64,000 nt of DNA, taken from NCBI RefSeq assembly GCF_014844075.1, contig NZ_CP062165.1, forward strand, positions 3,348,001-3,412,000, in the 5' to 3' direction. The position numbers and the translations under genes were made by a program. The notes under the pieces were generated by a model that saw nothing but the letters and a program-made list of their open reading frames with translations, made no database searches and had not been told where the DNA came from. This stretch comes from Paenibacillus sp. JNUCC-31 (GTDB lineage: Bacteria; Bacillota; Bacilli; Paenibacillales; Paenibacillaceae). Shown piece by piece: positions 37,148-45,688 of the stretch (position 1 is the stretch's first letter; every line of letters begins with the position of its first letter).

Positions 37148-37348
37148 AATTTTCACCTCCTTATGGACTCTGGCCCTCAATCTAGGTTGAGAGCAAGGAA
37201 CGAGCACAAACTCGAACTATATTAATATAACAAAAATGCCGTCTCAATGCAAGCAAACGTTCCCTCTTCTTATTACACATGAACATAACTCCAATGGAGC
37301 ACACTACAGAAGTAACATTGAAATCCATTATGCCAAGGAGGTTTTATC

Positions 37349-37543
37349 ATGGGTGAAAAAACCGAGTTTGAACCAGGAGACAAAGCTCCAAACGATGGTG
37401 AGTACACCGAGGTTGGTGAGAAGAGCTTTCATACAGAAATTAACAACCCGAAACGGGTAACCCTGCAAAGGGGTGAAACTTTCCCTGAAACAAGCAATCA
37501 CAATCGCAAGTGGAAGAAGCTTACCAAGGCTCGTGTCCACTAA
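37349..37543 (+). CDS. YjzC family small protein
   Basis: A 64-residue, hydrophilic protein matching YjzC of Bacillales: the N-terminal FEPGDKAPNDGEYTEVG is typical, then NNPKRVTLQRGETFPETSNH and a basic tail (RKWKKLTKARVH). AAGGAGG precedes the ATG. Its function is not known. It is divergent from rpsF and probably monocistronic; the nearest plus-strand hairpin is about 265 bp downstream. Confidence 0.85.
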   Translation: MGEKTEFEPGDKAPNDGEYTEVGEKSFHTEINNPKRVTLQRGETFPETSNHNRKWKKLTKARVH

Positions 37544-37807
37544 TTGTAATGATTTTTTTCAGACTGATGTATACAAAACGTACTAATGCACATAATACAA
37601 TTAGGCGGTGCACGAGAGAGGTGTGGTTCCGTTGGACAACGAAGCCGAACATTTAATGTTGGAGATTCATCACGTAATTTAAGAAGCAAGATGGTTGTGT
37701 GTAAGGCCTTTGTCTGAAACACGAGTATTGCGATAGCAGTACGTACGCCAGGTTTCTTGATCGTTACGACCGATTGTTTCCTAACAAACCGAATGCACCG
37801 CCGAATG

Positions 37808-37834
37808 AAGAGCCCTTAGGGGCTCTTTGTTTTG
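37808..37834 (+). terminator. Plus-strand terminator
   Basis: AAGAGCCC/GGGCTCTT with a short loop followed by TGTTTTGTTT. It could end a long yjzC-like transcript. Confidence 0.7.
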
Positions 37835-37867
37835 TTTAAGCTTGAATTATTAAATAAGAAAATCCAA

Positions 37868-37894
37868 ACAAAAAAACCTCCCAATAATGGAGGT
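37868..37894 (-). terminator. Terminator of tRNA-Ser
   Basis: On the minus strand ACCTCC/GGAGGT with a short loop is followed by seven T residues, about 70 bp after the tRNA. Confidence 0.85.
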
Positions 37895-37962
37895 CATATT
37901 ACATATATAAAGCTCGACTCACGTGGAGTAAATTACAATTTCACTAAACAAGATTGATTAGT

Positions 37963-38054
37963 GGCGGAAAGGGTGGGATTCGAACCCACGCACGCTGTGA
38001 CACGCCTAACTGATTTCGAGTCAGCCCCCTTGGGCCTCTTGGGTACCTTTCCGC
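37963..38054 (-). tRNA. tRNA-Ser (anticodon CGA)
   Basis: The acceptor stem is GCGGAAA/TTTCCGC and the T-arm GTGGG-TTCGAAT-CCCAC. The anticodon arm is GCTGA-CTCGAAA-TCAGT, so the anticodon is CGA, reading UCG. The long variable arm is that of a class II serine tRNA. CCA is not encoded. The base after the acceptor stem is C, whereas bacterial tRNA-Ser usually has G. Confidence 0.95.
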
Positions 38055-38162
38055 AGCAATAATGATTATAGCATGATCATTTACAGAACGCAATACCTAA
38101 GCCATGCCTCCATGTAAACGTTATTATAGGCTGCACAAAAAGTAAAATTCCCTGTATTATTC

Positions 38163-38372
38163 CTAGGATTCAGCTGTATCTTCTGTCGAGCGCAGGACCT
38201 TTTTCATGTTTTTTTCAAATTTCGCTCTGGGAATTAGTACGCTGTGTTTACACCCTACACACTTGATGCGGATATCCATACCCATCCGGATGATTTCCAT
38301 CTCATTGCTGCCACATGGATGCTGCTTTTTCATTTGTACAATGTCCCCAAGCTGAAAAATTTTACGCTCCAC
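38163..38372 (-). CDS. DUF951 family protein
   Basis: A 69-residue protein with QLGDIVQMKKQHPCGSNEME and IKCVGCKHSV, the DUF951 (YyzM-like) pattern. Three cysteines (CG and CVGC) suggest zinc binding. It starts with GTG and overlaps the end of the channel gene by 11 bp, so the pair is translationally coupled, as in many Bacillales. The function is unknown. Confidence 0.87.
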   Translation of the reverse strand: MERKIFQLGDIVQMKKQHPCGSNEMEIIRMGMDIRIKCVGCKHSVLIPRAKFEKNMKKVLRSTEDTAES

Positions 38373-39321
38373 CTATGCCATCCCCCTCATCCTTCTCCTG
38401 AGCTGCTGCTTGCTCTAATGCTGCCTGATTGCTCATCTCATGATACTCCATTGTTTTCTTCACATCACTCTGAATTTGACGCTCTACAGAGGCTCTGGAG
38501 TTCGGCAGGCACTCAGCAACAATGCGAACCACATATTCCGAGGTAGACATCGACTGAATACCAAGCACGTCAGGTACTTTAACGATATTCAGATCACGAT
38601 CCTCAATTCCAGCCAATGCTCGTTTTACCAAGTGTACTGACTCGTCCAGAGCCTGTTCACCCTTCATCGGAATATCCACAACCGCAAGTGAATTCGACAT
38701 CGAGAAGTTGGTTACACTTGCAATCGTACCATTTGGAATGATGTGCACCTCACCCTGCCAGCTAACCAGCTTGGTCGTTCTCAGGCCAATGACCTCAACC
38801 GTTCCTTTATAGGTTCCTGTTTGAATAACATCACCTACTGCAAATTGATCCTCCAATATAATGAAGAAACCGGTAATAACATCTTTCACCAATCCCTGGG
38901 CACCAAAACCAATGGCAAGTCCAAGCACACCCGCACTTGCTAACAAGGGTCCAACTTTCACATTGATCTCAGATAACAGTAACAGAATCATAATGAAATT
39001 ACATGTTATGGATGTCGCATTTTTCATCAACTCTCCAACCGTTATAAATCGGCGCGGATTGACGCGGATCTTGCCTTCCTGCTTACGTGCCATCGTACGA
39101 TCTATAATACGTGATACAATCTTGATCACAATACGCGTAATAATGAAAATAATAACGATACGGATCGAACTGAACAGAATATTAAACCACATATCTGCAT
39201 CGGCGACTTTGTTCCATAATCGATCTGTCCAGCTTATAGCACTTTTTACAGTGTCTTCTATAGCGTTAGGGTCATCCACCGGATCAGTAGGAGCTGCAGC
39301 AGCAAATTTAAATGGCAGCAT
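38362..39321 (-). CDS. MscS-family mechanosensitive channel
   Basis: This is a small-conductance mechanosensitive channel of 319 residues that releases solutes on osmotic downshock. A short N-terminal domain is followed by three membrane segments, the pore-lining helix and the beta domain: LGLAIGFGAQGLVKDVITG, then EDQFAVGDVIQTGTYKGTVE and IPNGTIASVTNFSM. GAGGAGG supports the ATG. It begins 14 bp after the DUF3343 gene, so the DUF3343-mscS-DUF951 genes form an operon. Confidence 0.93.
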   Translation of the reverse strand: MLPFKFAAAAPTDPVDDPNAIEDTVKSAISWTDRLWNKVADADMWFNILFSSIRIVIIFIITRIVIKIVSRIIDRTMARKQEGKIRVNPRRFITVGELMKNATSITCNFIMILLLLSEINVKVGPLLASAGVLGLAIGFGAQGLVKDVITGFFIILEDQFAVGDVIQTGTYKGTVEVIGLRTTKLVSWQGEVHIIPNGTIASVTNFSMSNSLAVVDIPMKGEQALDESVHLVKRALAGIEDRDLNIVKVPDVLGIQSMSTSEYVVRIVAECLPNSRASVERQIQSDVKKTMEYHEMSNQAALEQAAAQEKDEGDGIGGA

Positions 39322-39335
39322 AGATCAAACCTCCT

Positions 39336-39599
39336 CTACATGGGTATGTTATCATAGCTGTCTGCAGTTTTGAAATAGAGGCCACGGATCTCAACAAACT
39401 CATTACGAATGATCTGCTTCACTCTCTCCAGGTCTTCTTTCGGAAATTGAATACATAGAGCACATCCCGCTGTGATCTCTTTGGGGGTGGGGAATAAATC
39501 AATCTCTATCTCGGCAAACTCCAACAACATCTCTGCCCGCAGCGCCTGCTGGGTAGAATCAAAAGCAATTAGCATCCAATCATCTATCCACTCGTCCAT
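39336..39599 (-). CDS. DUF3343 family protein
   Basis: An 87-residue protein with LIAFDSTQQALRAEMLLEF, followed by LFPTPKEITAGCALCIQFP, typical of DUF3343. In many Firmicutes such genes stand with cysteine desulfurases and YedF-type sulfur or selenium carriers, with the central Cys pair (GCALC) as a possible acceptor. A cysteine desulfurase is encoded 1.4 kb away here, but no yedF is seen. The role is inference. AAAGGAG precedes the ATG. Confidence 0.85.
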   Translation of the reverse strand: MDEWIDDWMLIAFDSTQQALRAEMLLEFAEIEIDLFPTPKEITAGCALCIQFPKEDLERVKQIIRNEFVEIRGLYFKTADSYDNIPM

Positions 39600-39705
39600 G
39601 TCCTGCTCCTTTCAATCCCTTTGAAAAAGCTTGTCCTCACGAAGTATAAAACGTTCTATCCTTCCATATACTGTTACTACCATTCCAAGGGAAAGGATAG
39701 ATCCT

Positions 39706-40311
39706 ATGAATCCCATCTCGCATTCCTTTTCATCTCAAGACATGACCAGTCTGAAAATCCCACATACAGATCCAGGTATTCACTCAGCCATCATTCATCG
39801 TTTAATGTTTCATCTCTATAAAGCCCATTCACTGCAAAATGTAGTCGTTGTCTGCATCGGTACAGACCGATCTACCGGAGACTGCCTCGGCCCCCTCGTT
39901 GGCTCGTCGCTTGCCAAGTGGGACAGCCCTCTATTCCATCTCTATGGCACACTGGATGAACCCGTACATGCGATGAACCTGCAGGACACCCTTCACAAAA
40001 TACAAGCCACCCATCACAACCCTTATGTGATTGGCATTGATGCCTGTCTGGGACAGTCTTCGAGTGTCGGATGCATCCAGGTCGTGAATGGACCGCTCAA
40101 ACCGGGAGCAGGTGTAAATAAAGAATTACCGCCGGTCGGCGATATCCATCTTACAGGTATCGTTAACGTCGGCGGCTTTATGGAATACTTTGTTTTGCAG
40201 AATACACGTCTCAGTCTTGTCATGCGTATGTCCGAGATTATATCCAGCAGCCTATACTCGGCCATTCGCGAATGGCACACACGCTCTACTCTGCTTGCTG
40301 TGCCAGAGTAA
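39706..40311 (+). CDS. yyaC: YyaC, sporulation protein (DUF1256)
   Basis: A 201-residue member of the DUF1256 family (YyaC), distantly related to the germination protease GPR and expressed in sporulation in B. subtilis. Conserved stretches are VVVCIGTDRSTGDCLGPLVG, YGTLDEPVHAMNL, GIDACLG and GPLKPGAGVNKELPPVGD. A start at 39706 is preceded by AAAGGA. It is one of the few plus-strand genes here and overlaps the convergent DUF4446 gene by 26 bp. Confidence 0.92.
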   Translation: MNPISHSFSSQDMTSLKIPHTDPGIHSAIIHRLMFHLYKAHSLQNVVVVCIGTDRSTGDCLGPLVGSSLAKWDSPLFHLYGTLDEPVHAMNLQDTLHKIQATHHNPYVIGIDACLGQSSSVGCIQVVNGPLKPGAGVNKELPPVGDIHLTGIVNVGGFMEYFVLQNTRLSLVMRMSEIISSSLYSAIREWHTRSTLLAVPE

Positions 40312-40786
40312 TGGCTTCCTTCTCCTCAGGGGATAGTGTATACGTGGACTCTCCCCCCTTCAGAGGTTTGGCATATACATAGGAGCCGTCACGATTATAA
40401 ATACCAGTAAGTACCATGCCGTCTTGGTTATCGTTCACCATGGCCATGGAGAAACTCAGGTCACTGCCAAGCTCTCCATAAGCGTTGTACCTTTTCACAC
40501 CCACTTTACCCTGAATGCGGGTCAACTTCTGCATGACAGTCTTTAGCTGATCCGTTTGCAGCTTATGTTCGTCCTCAATGCTGTCCATCTGAATTTTTAG
40601 ATTGATCAACAGTGACTCCAGATCTTCCACTCCACTGCCAGCCATCATGGCTTCATATTTCCGTTTTAACTTTCGTAACTTTGCGCCTTGAGCGATACTA
40701 ACGATGAGCAAAATCACCATAAGTAATGCCATGCCGCCAACAATCCATATCAGCTGTTCCAGAATCAGCTCATTTAATTCAGCCAT
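40286..40786 (-). CDS. DUF4446 family membrane protein
   Basis: A protein of about 166 residues with one N-terminal transmembrane segment (IWIVGGMALLMVILLIVSIA), a coiled-coil part (KLRKLKRKYEAMMAG; LKIQMDSIEDEHKLQTD) and the DUF4446 C-terminal domain (YNAYGELGSDLSFSMAMVND). The function is unknown. It lies near parB and yyaC in many Bacillales. The start may instead be TTG at 40795. The last 26 bp overlap yyaC tail to tail. Confidence 0.87.
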   Translation of the reverse strand: MAELNELILEQLIWIVGGMALLMVILLIVSIAQGAKLRKLKRKYEAMMAGSGVEDLESLLINLKIQMDSIEDEHKLQTDQLKTVMQKLTRIQGKVGVKRYNAYGELGSDLSFSMAMVNDNQDGMVLTGIYNRDGSYVYAKPLKGGESTYTLSPEEKEAITLAQQAE

Positions 40787-41005
40787 GTAGTGCAACTACC
40801 CCTCTGTTGGTTTGTTCAGATTAACGTCTGTAGCATCAAGCCCGTTCCACTTCATCGATCATTGCATCCAGCATGCCATCACACGTTCAAATGATCTCTC
40901 AAGCATACCTATCATTCACCAGATAACCCTCGTAGTTAATCATCGTTTTACGCTGTTGAATCATGCTCTTTGAGCATTAGAAATTCAGGTTTTATTGGTG
41001 TTGCT

Positions 41006-42166
41006 TCATATGAGTTTTGATGCAGTTAATTCAATAACCGCTTCGATCAACGAGTCGACATCTCCTCTTGATGTACTGTACCCCACACTCGCTCTGACAG
41101 CCCCACTAGCTGTTGTCCCTGCCGATTCATGGGCAAGAGGTGTGCAATGGAAACCTGAACGCACAGCAATGCCATAATTTCGGTCTAATTGGAACGCCAG
41201 CTGAGCCGAATCATATCCCTCAACAGTAAAGGATAACAATCCGGTACGCGGCTGTCCAATTTCAGGACCAAGCATTCGAATCCCCTGTACCGATGATAAC
41301 CTATTCATCATATGCTGAGTCAAATCCCACTCCTGTTTATAAATCAATTCAGGTGTCAGTTCAAGCACATGCTGGACTCCAGCTGTTAGCCCTGCTATAC
41401 CTACAGTATTCGGCGTACCCGCCTCATATCGGTCAGGACGAACAAGCGGCTGCTCAATCGCCTCCGATTGGCTGCCTGTCCCTCCATGAAGTAACGGCTG
41501 CACATCCAACTCAGGGGCTATATACAGGCCACCTGTTCCCTGTGGCCCCAATAGTCCCTTATGACCTGGAAAGGCGAGCATATCAATACCTAGTTGCTTC
41601 ACATCTACCGGCATCACCCCAGCACTTTGAGCAGCATCCACAAGTAAAGTCACCTGATGTTTTTGACACATTAGTGCAATCTCACCAATTGGCAGAATAC
41701 TACCAAGCAGGTTCGAGCTATGTGTGCAGACAACCAATCTAGTATTGGATCGAAACAGGCGTGCGAATTGAACAAGATCGATCGCCCCAGCAGCATTAAC
41801 AGGTACATAATCGATCTCTACATTTCGTATTCTGCGCATATACTCCAGTGGCCGCCTTACTGAATTATGTTCAGCCATGGTAGCAATGACATGATCGCCT
41901 TCTCTTAACCAACCTTGAATAGCCAGATTTAAAGCTTCTGTAGTATTAGCACCCAATGCAATGTCATTGGCATTACCAATACCAAAGAGAGTAGATATCG
42001 CTTTTCTGGCACCAAATAATACCCTGCTCGCCTGTACAGCCATCCGATGACTGCCTCTGCCCGGATTGGCTCCTGCAATGTCCAGAGCTTTCATCATGGC
42101 TTCACCGACAGTAGGTGGTTTAGGCCAAGATGTCGCCGCATGATCCAGATAGATAACTCCCTCCAC
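41006..42166 (-). CDS. Class V aminotransferase, probable cysteine desulfurase
   Basis: A PLP-dependent enzyme of 386 residues predicted to take sulfur from cysteine. IYLDHAATSWPKP marks the N-terminus. The PLP lysine is in FPGHKGLLGPQGTGG, the aspartate in LVDAAQSAG, and the active-site Cys in VRSGFHCTPLAHE. It is closest to the CsdB/SufS-like group found with DUF3343 genes. I chose GTG at 42166 because AGAGGTGG lies 7 nt upstream and the protein then starts close to the family start; ATG at 42235 is an alternative with a weaker site. Confidence 0.88.
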   Translation of the reverse strand: MEGVIYLDHAATSWPKPPTVGEAMMKALDIAGANPGRGSHRMAVQASRVLFGARKAISTLFGIGNANDIALGANTTEALNLAIQGWLREGDHVIATMAEHNSVRRPLEYMRRIRNVEIDYVPVNAAGAIDLVQFARLFRSNTRLVVCTHSSNLLGSILPIGEIALMCQKHQVTLLVDAAQSAGVMPVDVKQLGIDMLAFPGHKGLLGPQGTGGLYIAPELDVQPLLHGGTGSQSEAIEQPLVRPDRYEAGTPNTVGIAGLTAGVQHVLELTPELIYKQEWDLTQHMMNRLSSVQGIRMLGPEIGQPRTGLLSFTVEGYDSAQLAFQLDRNYGIAVRSGFHCTPLAHESAGTTASGAVRASVGYSTSRGDVDSLIEAVIELTASKLI

Positions 42167-42318
42167 CTCATAACCACCTCTGTCCCTAATTGATTGTTCT
42201 TCTTTCTGGTAGGTTCCATAAACAAATAATGACATATCGTTTCTCCATGGTACAGAGGCGATATGTCATCAAATGAAAAAGCCCCGCATGTTGTAAATGG
42301 ATCATGGAATCATGACTA

Positions 42319-43164
42319 TTATTGCAACAGTTCCAACAGTCGCTCCAGATCTTGTTTGCTGTAGTAGTTGAGCTCAATTTTCCCTTTATCCTTGTTATGC
42401 TTGATTTTCACTGTTGTTTTAAACCGTTCACGCAATGACTCTTCTAATGTATCAATAAATGGATCTTTTTTCTTCACCTTGGATTTGGCTTTGACCTCAC
42501 CCGATTTGGAACGATCCAACTGTTGTACAGCTTCCTCAAGTTCACGAACACTCCATTGCTGATCGATGGTTTGTTTTGCTAGTTGTTTAACAAGGGCTTC
42601 ATCTTTAACCCCGACAATAGCACGGGCATGTCCCATCGATAATGTTCCACGTGAAACATGATCCTTCACTTCTTCAGGCAATGATAATAATCGGAGGAAG
42701 TTAGCAATGTGAGAACGGGATTTGCCCACTTTTACAGAAAGCTCTTCTTGGGTTAACCCGAACTGGTCCATCAACCCCTGATAAGCAAATGCAACCTCCA
42801 TCGCATTCAGATTTTCCCGTTGCAGGTTCTCGATCAACGCAATCTCCATAACCTGCTGGTCACTGAAATTACGAACTACGGCAGGCACGGTCGCGTTACC
42901 GCAATATTGGGAAGCTCTGAAACGCCGTTCACCAGCGATAATCTCATAACCTCTCAGAACAGAACGTACAATAATGGGCTGTATAACACCATGTTGACGA
43001 ATTGACTCGGCTAATTCATGTATTGCATCTTCATCAAACACTTTGCGAGGTTGGTAAGGGTTTGCCCGCAGCTGACTAATCGGGATTTCTACGACTTTAT
43101 CATCGTCATTAATTGAAAGCGAAGGAATGAGGGCATCAAGGCCTTTTCCAAGCCGCTTACTCAT
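42319..43164 (-). CDS. parB: Chromosome partitioning protein ParB (Spo0J)
   Basis: ParB binds parS near the origin, spreads as a CTP-dependent clamp and recruits SMC. The 281 residues show the N-terminal ParB box (NPYQPRKVFD; GERRFRAS; the CTP-binding region around VMEIALIENLQRENLNAMEVA), a helix-turn-helix (TQEELSVKVGKSRSHIANFLRLL) and a C-terminal dimer domain. It overlaps parA by 8 bp. A perfect parS lies within the gene at 42643-42658, as in B. subtilis spo0J. Confidence 0.97.
   Translation of the reverse strand: MSKRLGKGLDALIPSLSINDDDKVVEIPISQLRANPYQPRKVFDEDAIHELAESIRQHGVIQPIIVRSVLRGYEIIAGERRFRASQYCGNATVPAVVRNFSDQQVMEIALIENLQRENLNAMEVAFAYQGLMDQFGLTQEELSVKVGKSRSHIANFLRLLSLPEEVKDHVSRGTLSMGHARAIVGVKDEALVKQLAKQTIDQQWSVRELEEAVQQLDRSKSGEVKAKSKVKKKDPFIDTLEESLRERFKTTVKIKHNKDKGKIELNYYSKQDLERLLELLQ
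42643..42658. other. parS site inside parB
   Basis: TGTTCCACGTGAAACA matches the Bacillus parS consensus TGTTNCACGTGAAACA at every position. Confidence 0.93.
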
Positions 43165-43918
43165 AAGAAATCACTTCCTTTGCGAGCTCTAAATACACTT
43201 CTGCCCCTCGGGATCGAGGATCATACGTAATGATGGACTGTCCGTGAGACGGTGCTTCACTAAGCCGCACGTTGCGCGGAATAATCGTCTGGTACACCTT
43301 TTGTTGAAAATACTTCTTTACTTCTTCAATCACTTGAATGCCCAGATTCGTACGCGCGTCAAACATCGTCAGTAATACGCCTTCAATCTGCAGGGAAGTA
43401 TTCAGATGTTTCTGCACCAGACGAACGGTGTTGAGCAATTGGCTCAAGCCCTCAAGCGCATAATATTCACACTGAATCGGAATGATCACCGAATCGGAAG
43501 CTGTCAACGAGTTGATCGTTAACATGCCAAGGGAGGGTGGGCAATCGATCAGTATGTAATCATAGTTTTTTTTCACCATGGCGAGTGATTTTTTCAGGCG
43601 CACTTCCCGTGATATCGTGGATACCAATTCAATCTCGGCTCCGGCAAGCTGAATCGTTGCAGGTATGATGTGAAGGCCTTCAATCTGAGTTTCCACAATC
43701 GCTTCCTGGGGGGGGATATCATTAATAATGACATCATATATACAATTGGCCACATCTGCCTTGTTGATTCCGACTCCGCTGGTTGTATTCCCCTGGGGGT
43801 CAATATCGACAAGCAATACCCTTTTCCCGAGTGAAGCCAGTCCTGCACCCAAGTTAACAGATGTCGTCGTTTTCCCCACACCGCCCTTTTGATTTGCTAC
43901 GGCCATAATCTTAGACAA
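43157..43918 (-). CDS. parA: Chromosome partitioning ATPase ParA (Soj)
   Basis: A deviant-Walker ATPase of 253 residues that works with ParB in origin segregation and affects DnaA activity. It begins MSKIMAVANQKGGVGKTTTS, with both lysines of the deviant Walker A motif, then VDIDPQGNTTSG and LIDCPPSLGMLT. All motifs are intact. It lies immediately upstream of parB and downstream of noc, as in Bacillales generally. Confidence 0.97.
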   Translation of the reverse strand: MSKIMAVANQKGGVGKTTTSVNLGAGLASLGKRVLLVDIDPQGNTTSGVGINKADVANCIYDVIINDIPPQEAIVETQIEGLHIIPATIQLAGAEIELVSTISREVRLKKSLAMVKKNYDYILIDCPPSLGMLTINSLTASDSVIIPIQCEYYALEGLSQLLNTVRLVQKHLNTSLQIEGVLLTMFDARTNLGIQVIEEVKKYFQQKVYQTIIPRNVRLSEAPSHGQSIITYDPRSRGAEVYLELAKEVISYE

Positions 43919-44070
43919 TTACTTCACCTCAAATAAAATAGGAGTCTTTTCTTGTAGGTTGTGAACTACAGTTAACAACAAGCAGGTGGCTATCATCCAC
44001 TCAAACATCAACTACCGTTTTCTTCATGGTTGCTCTTCTAAGCTGTTCAGAACATTCTCCACTTTATAGA

Positions 44071-44094
44071 CAGAAAAAGCGGCCCATTGCCGCT
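44071..44094 (-). terminator. Terminator of noc
   Basis: On the minus strand AGCGGC/GCCGCT with a 5-nt loop is followed by TTTTTC, just after the noc stop codon. Confidence 0.85.
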
Positions 44095-44107
44095 GTAAGA
44101 GCTTCAA

Positions 44108-44926
44108 CTATTTGCGTTTCGGGATATGGATAACGATCTCGTAATGGTCCTCATGATCTGCTTCCTTAGTCTTGATGTCCAGACCGGAGCCTGATACCAT
44201 ATCAATGGATTGACGTATCGTATTAAGAGCAAGTCTAACGTCCTTGGTGAAAGAGACACGTCTGGATTTTTTGATCTTCGAGGCTTCCTTGTAAAAGGCA
44301 ACCCTTGCTTCCGTTTGTTTAACATTTAACTCTTTGTCAATAATTTCTCCGAGCAATTTCATTTGCAGCTCTTCCGTATCCAGCGAAAGCAATGCTCTGG
44401 CATGGCGCTCCGAAATTTTACGTTCCATCAATGCCGTCTTAATGCCGTCTGGAAGCTGCAACAATCGAATTTTGTTCGCAATGGTTGACTGACTTTTACC
44501 CAATCGCTGTGCAAGACTTTCCTGTGTAAGTTGGTGCAAATCAATCAATTTCTGATAAGCAACAGCCTCTTCAATGGAAGTCAGTCCCTCACGCTGCAGA
44601 TTCTCAATCAATGCGATGGATGCTGCCTGAGAATCGTTGAATTCCCGTACAATGGCTGGAATGTGATCCAAGCCAAGTTTTCGAACTGCACGCCAGCGAC
44701 GTTCCCCAGCGATAATCTCATATGATCCATTTCGTACGCGGACGACTATAGGCTGAATAACTCCATGTGTCTTGATCGTCTGCAACAACTCATCAATTTT
44801 ATCATCATCAAAAATAGTACGGGGTTGATATGGGCTGCTCACAATTTCATTGACCGGAATTTGTTTAATCTCATCTCCGTTATTGCGCTCCGCCAAACCA
44901 AACAACTTCGAAAATTGTTCTTTCAT
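44108..44926 (-). CDS. noc: Nucleoid occlusion protein Noc
   Basis: Noc is a ParB paralogue that binds its own sites across the chromosome and, with CTP, associates with the membrane and blocks division over the nucleoid. The N-terminus MKEQFSKLFGLAER is the amphipathic helix used for membrane binding. The ParB-type fold follows (SPYQPRTIFDDDKID; GERRWRAV; helix-turn-helix TQESLAQRLGKSQSTIANKI). I start at ATG 44926, as in B. subtilis; a GTG five codons upstream is less likely. It has 272 residues. Confidence 0.95.
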   Translation of the reverse strand: MKEQFSKLFGLAERNNGDEIKQIPVNEIVSSPYQPRTIFDDDKIDELLQTIKTHGVIQPIVVRVRNGSYEIIAGERRWRAVRKLGLDHIPAIVREFNDSQAASIALIENLQREGLTSIEEAVAYQKLIDLHQLTQESLAQRLGKSQSTIANKIRLLQLPDGIKTALMERKISERHARALLSLDTEELQMKLLGEIIDKELNVKQTEARVAFYKEASKIKKSRRVSFTKDVRLALNTIRQSIDMVSGSGLDIKTKEADHEDHYEIVIHIPKRK

Positions 44927-45542
44927 TCCGTATATTACCACCTAGTTTCGTAATAGCTCCCGCAGAGTTGCAGGTGCTTCTTATTCAATAAGCGACCCTT
45001 TCATATGCTGTCGTTGTTCGAATAAGTTGTGCCTTCCAAGACGCCTTCTGTAACCCACACAATAATACTCCAAAATCTATCTATACATATAATCTATGCT
45101 CTCTGTAATCCAGAACCGGATACTTCTATTCTATCATCTTTTCTTCCATAATCCTATGTTTACCTATTCTTTAAACTCTTCTAATTTTCCTGCTTTTTCT
45201 TCATAAACATTAGCCATATGACTACTCACACACAGTAAGATATGAATGACCTCTACACATAGCACTTGCTCATAGTAGCTGCCTTGTGTGCCTGCTGAAT
45301 ACAGCTTGAATTTCGACTTCCCATTCCATCATGGGCAGAACAACCCTATGCTTTGCTGTCTCCCCTATATCTTTCTTTCTCCAAGAATAGCAATCCATTC
45401 AACCGAGTATAGGTGTACCACAGAAATAATCTATCGCATGGATCGTTTTTTTCTATAAAAATAGTTCCTGGCTTTCTTTTTTCAGTTCAATGTAATGAAG
45501 GTGTAGAGGCTATCTATACAATGATGATAAATAAAAACACAA

Positions 45543-45574
45543 AAAGAGGATGTTTCACGTGAAACATCCTCTTT
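45543..45574 (-). terminator. Terminator of mnmE-mnmG-rsmG with parS as its core
   Basis: A perfect 32-bp palindrome with arms AAAGAGGATGTTTCAC / GTGAAACATCCTCTTT. On the minus strand it is followed by TTGTGTTTTT, a good intrinsic terminator about 115 bp after the rsmG stop. Its middle 16 bp are a perfect parS. Confidence 0.8.
45551..45566. other. parS site between noc and rsmG
   Basis: TGTTTCACGTGAAACA is a perfect palindrome and a full match to the parS consensus. A ParB dimer would bind here, about 13.8 kb from the DnaA-trio region. Confidence 0.95.
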
Positions 45575-45688
45575 ACTCTTATTCCATATTCTTCGTTAAT
45601 AAAACGAACAATTATCATCTTACCTTTTAAACTACATACGATGTTGCATAGAAAACTCTGATCAAGTAAACCAGTCCAACCTACAAGA

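Larger units (their letters stand above)
37544..37962. other. Intergenic region between yjzC-like gene and tRNA-Ser
   Basis: It contains a plus-strand terminator at 37808-37834 and a minus-strand terminator at 37868-37894. No gene is supported; a 60-codon frame on the minus strand (37540-37722) lacks a ribosome-binding site. Confidence 0.55.
44927..45688. other. Intergenic region between noc and rsmG
   Basis: About 760 bp. Apart from the parS-containing terminator at 45543-45574, I see no gene or clear regulatory element. Confidence 0.55.

Noticed and set aside
37540..37722. 60-codon open frame on the minus strand
   Set aside because: No initiation signal and no family resemblance; it lies in a region with terminators only.
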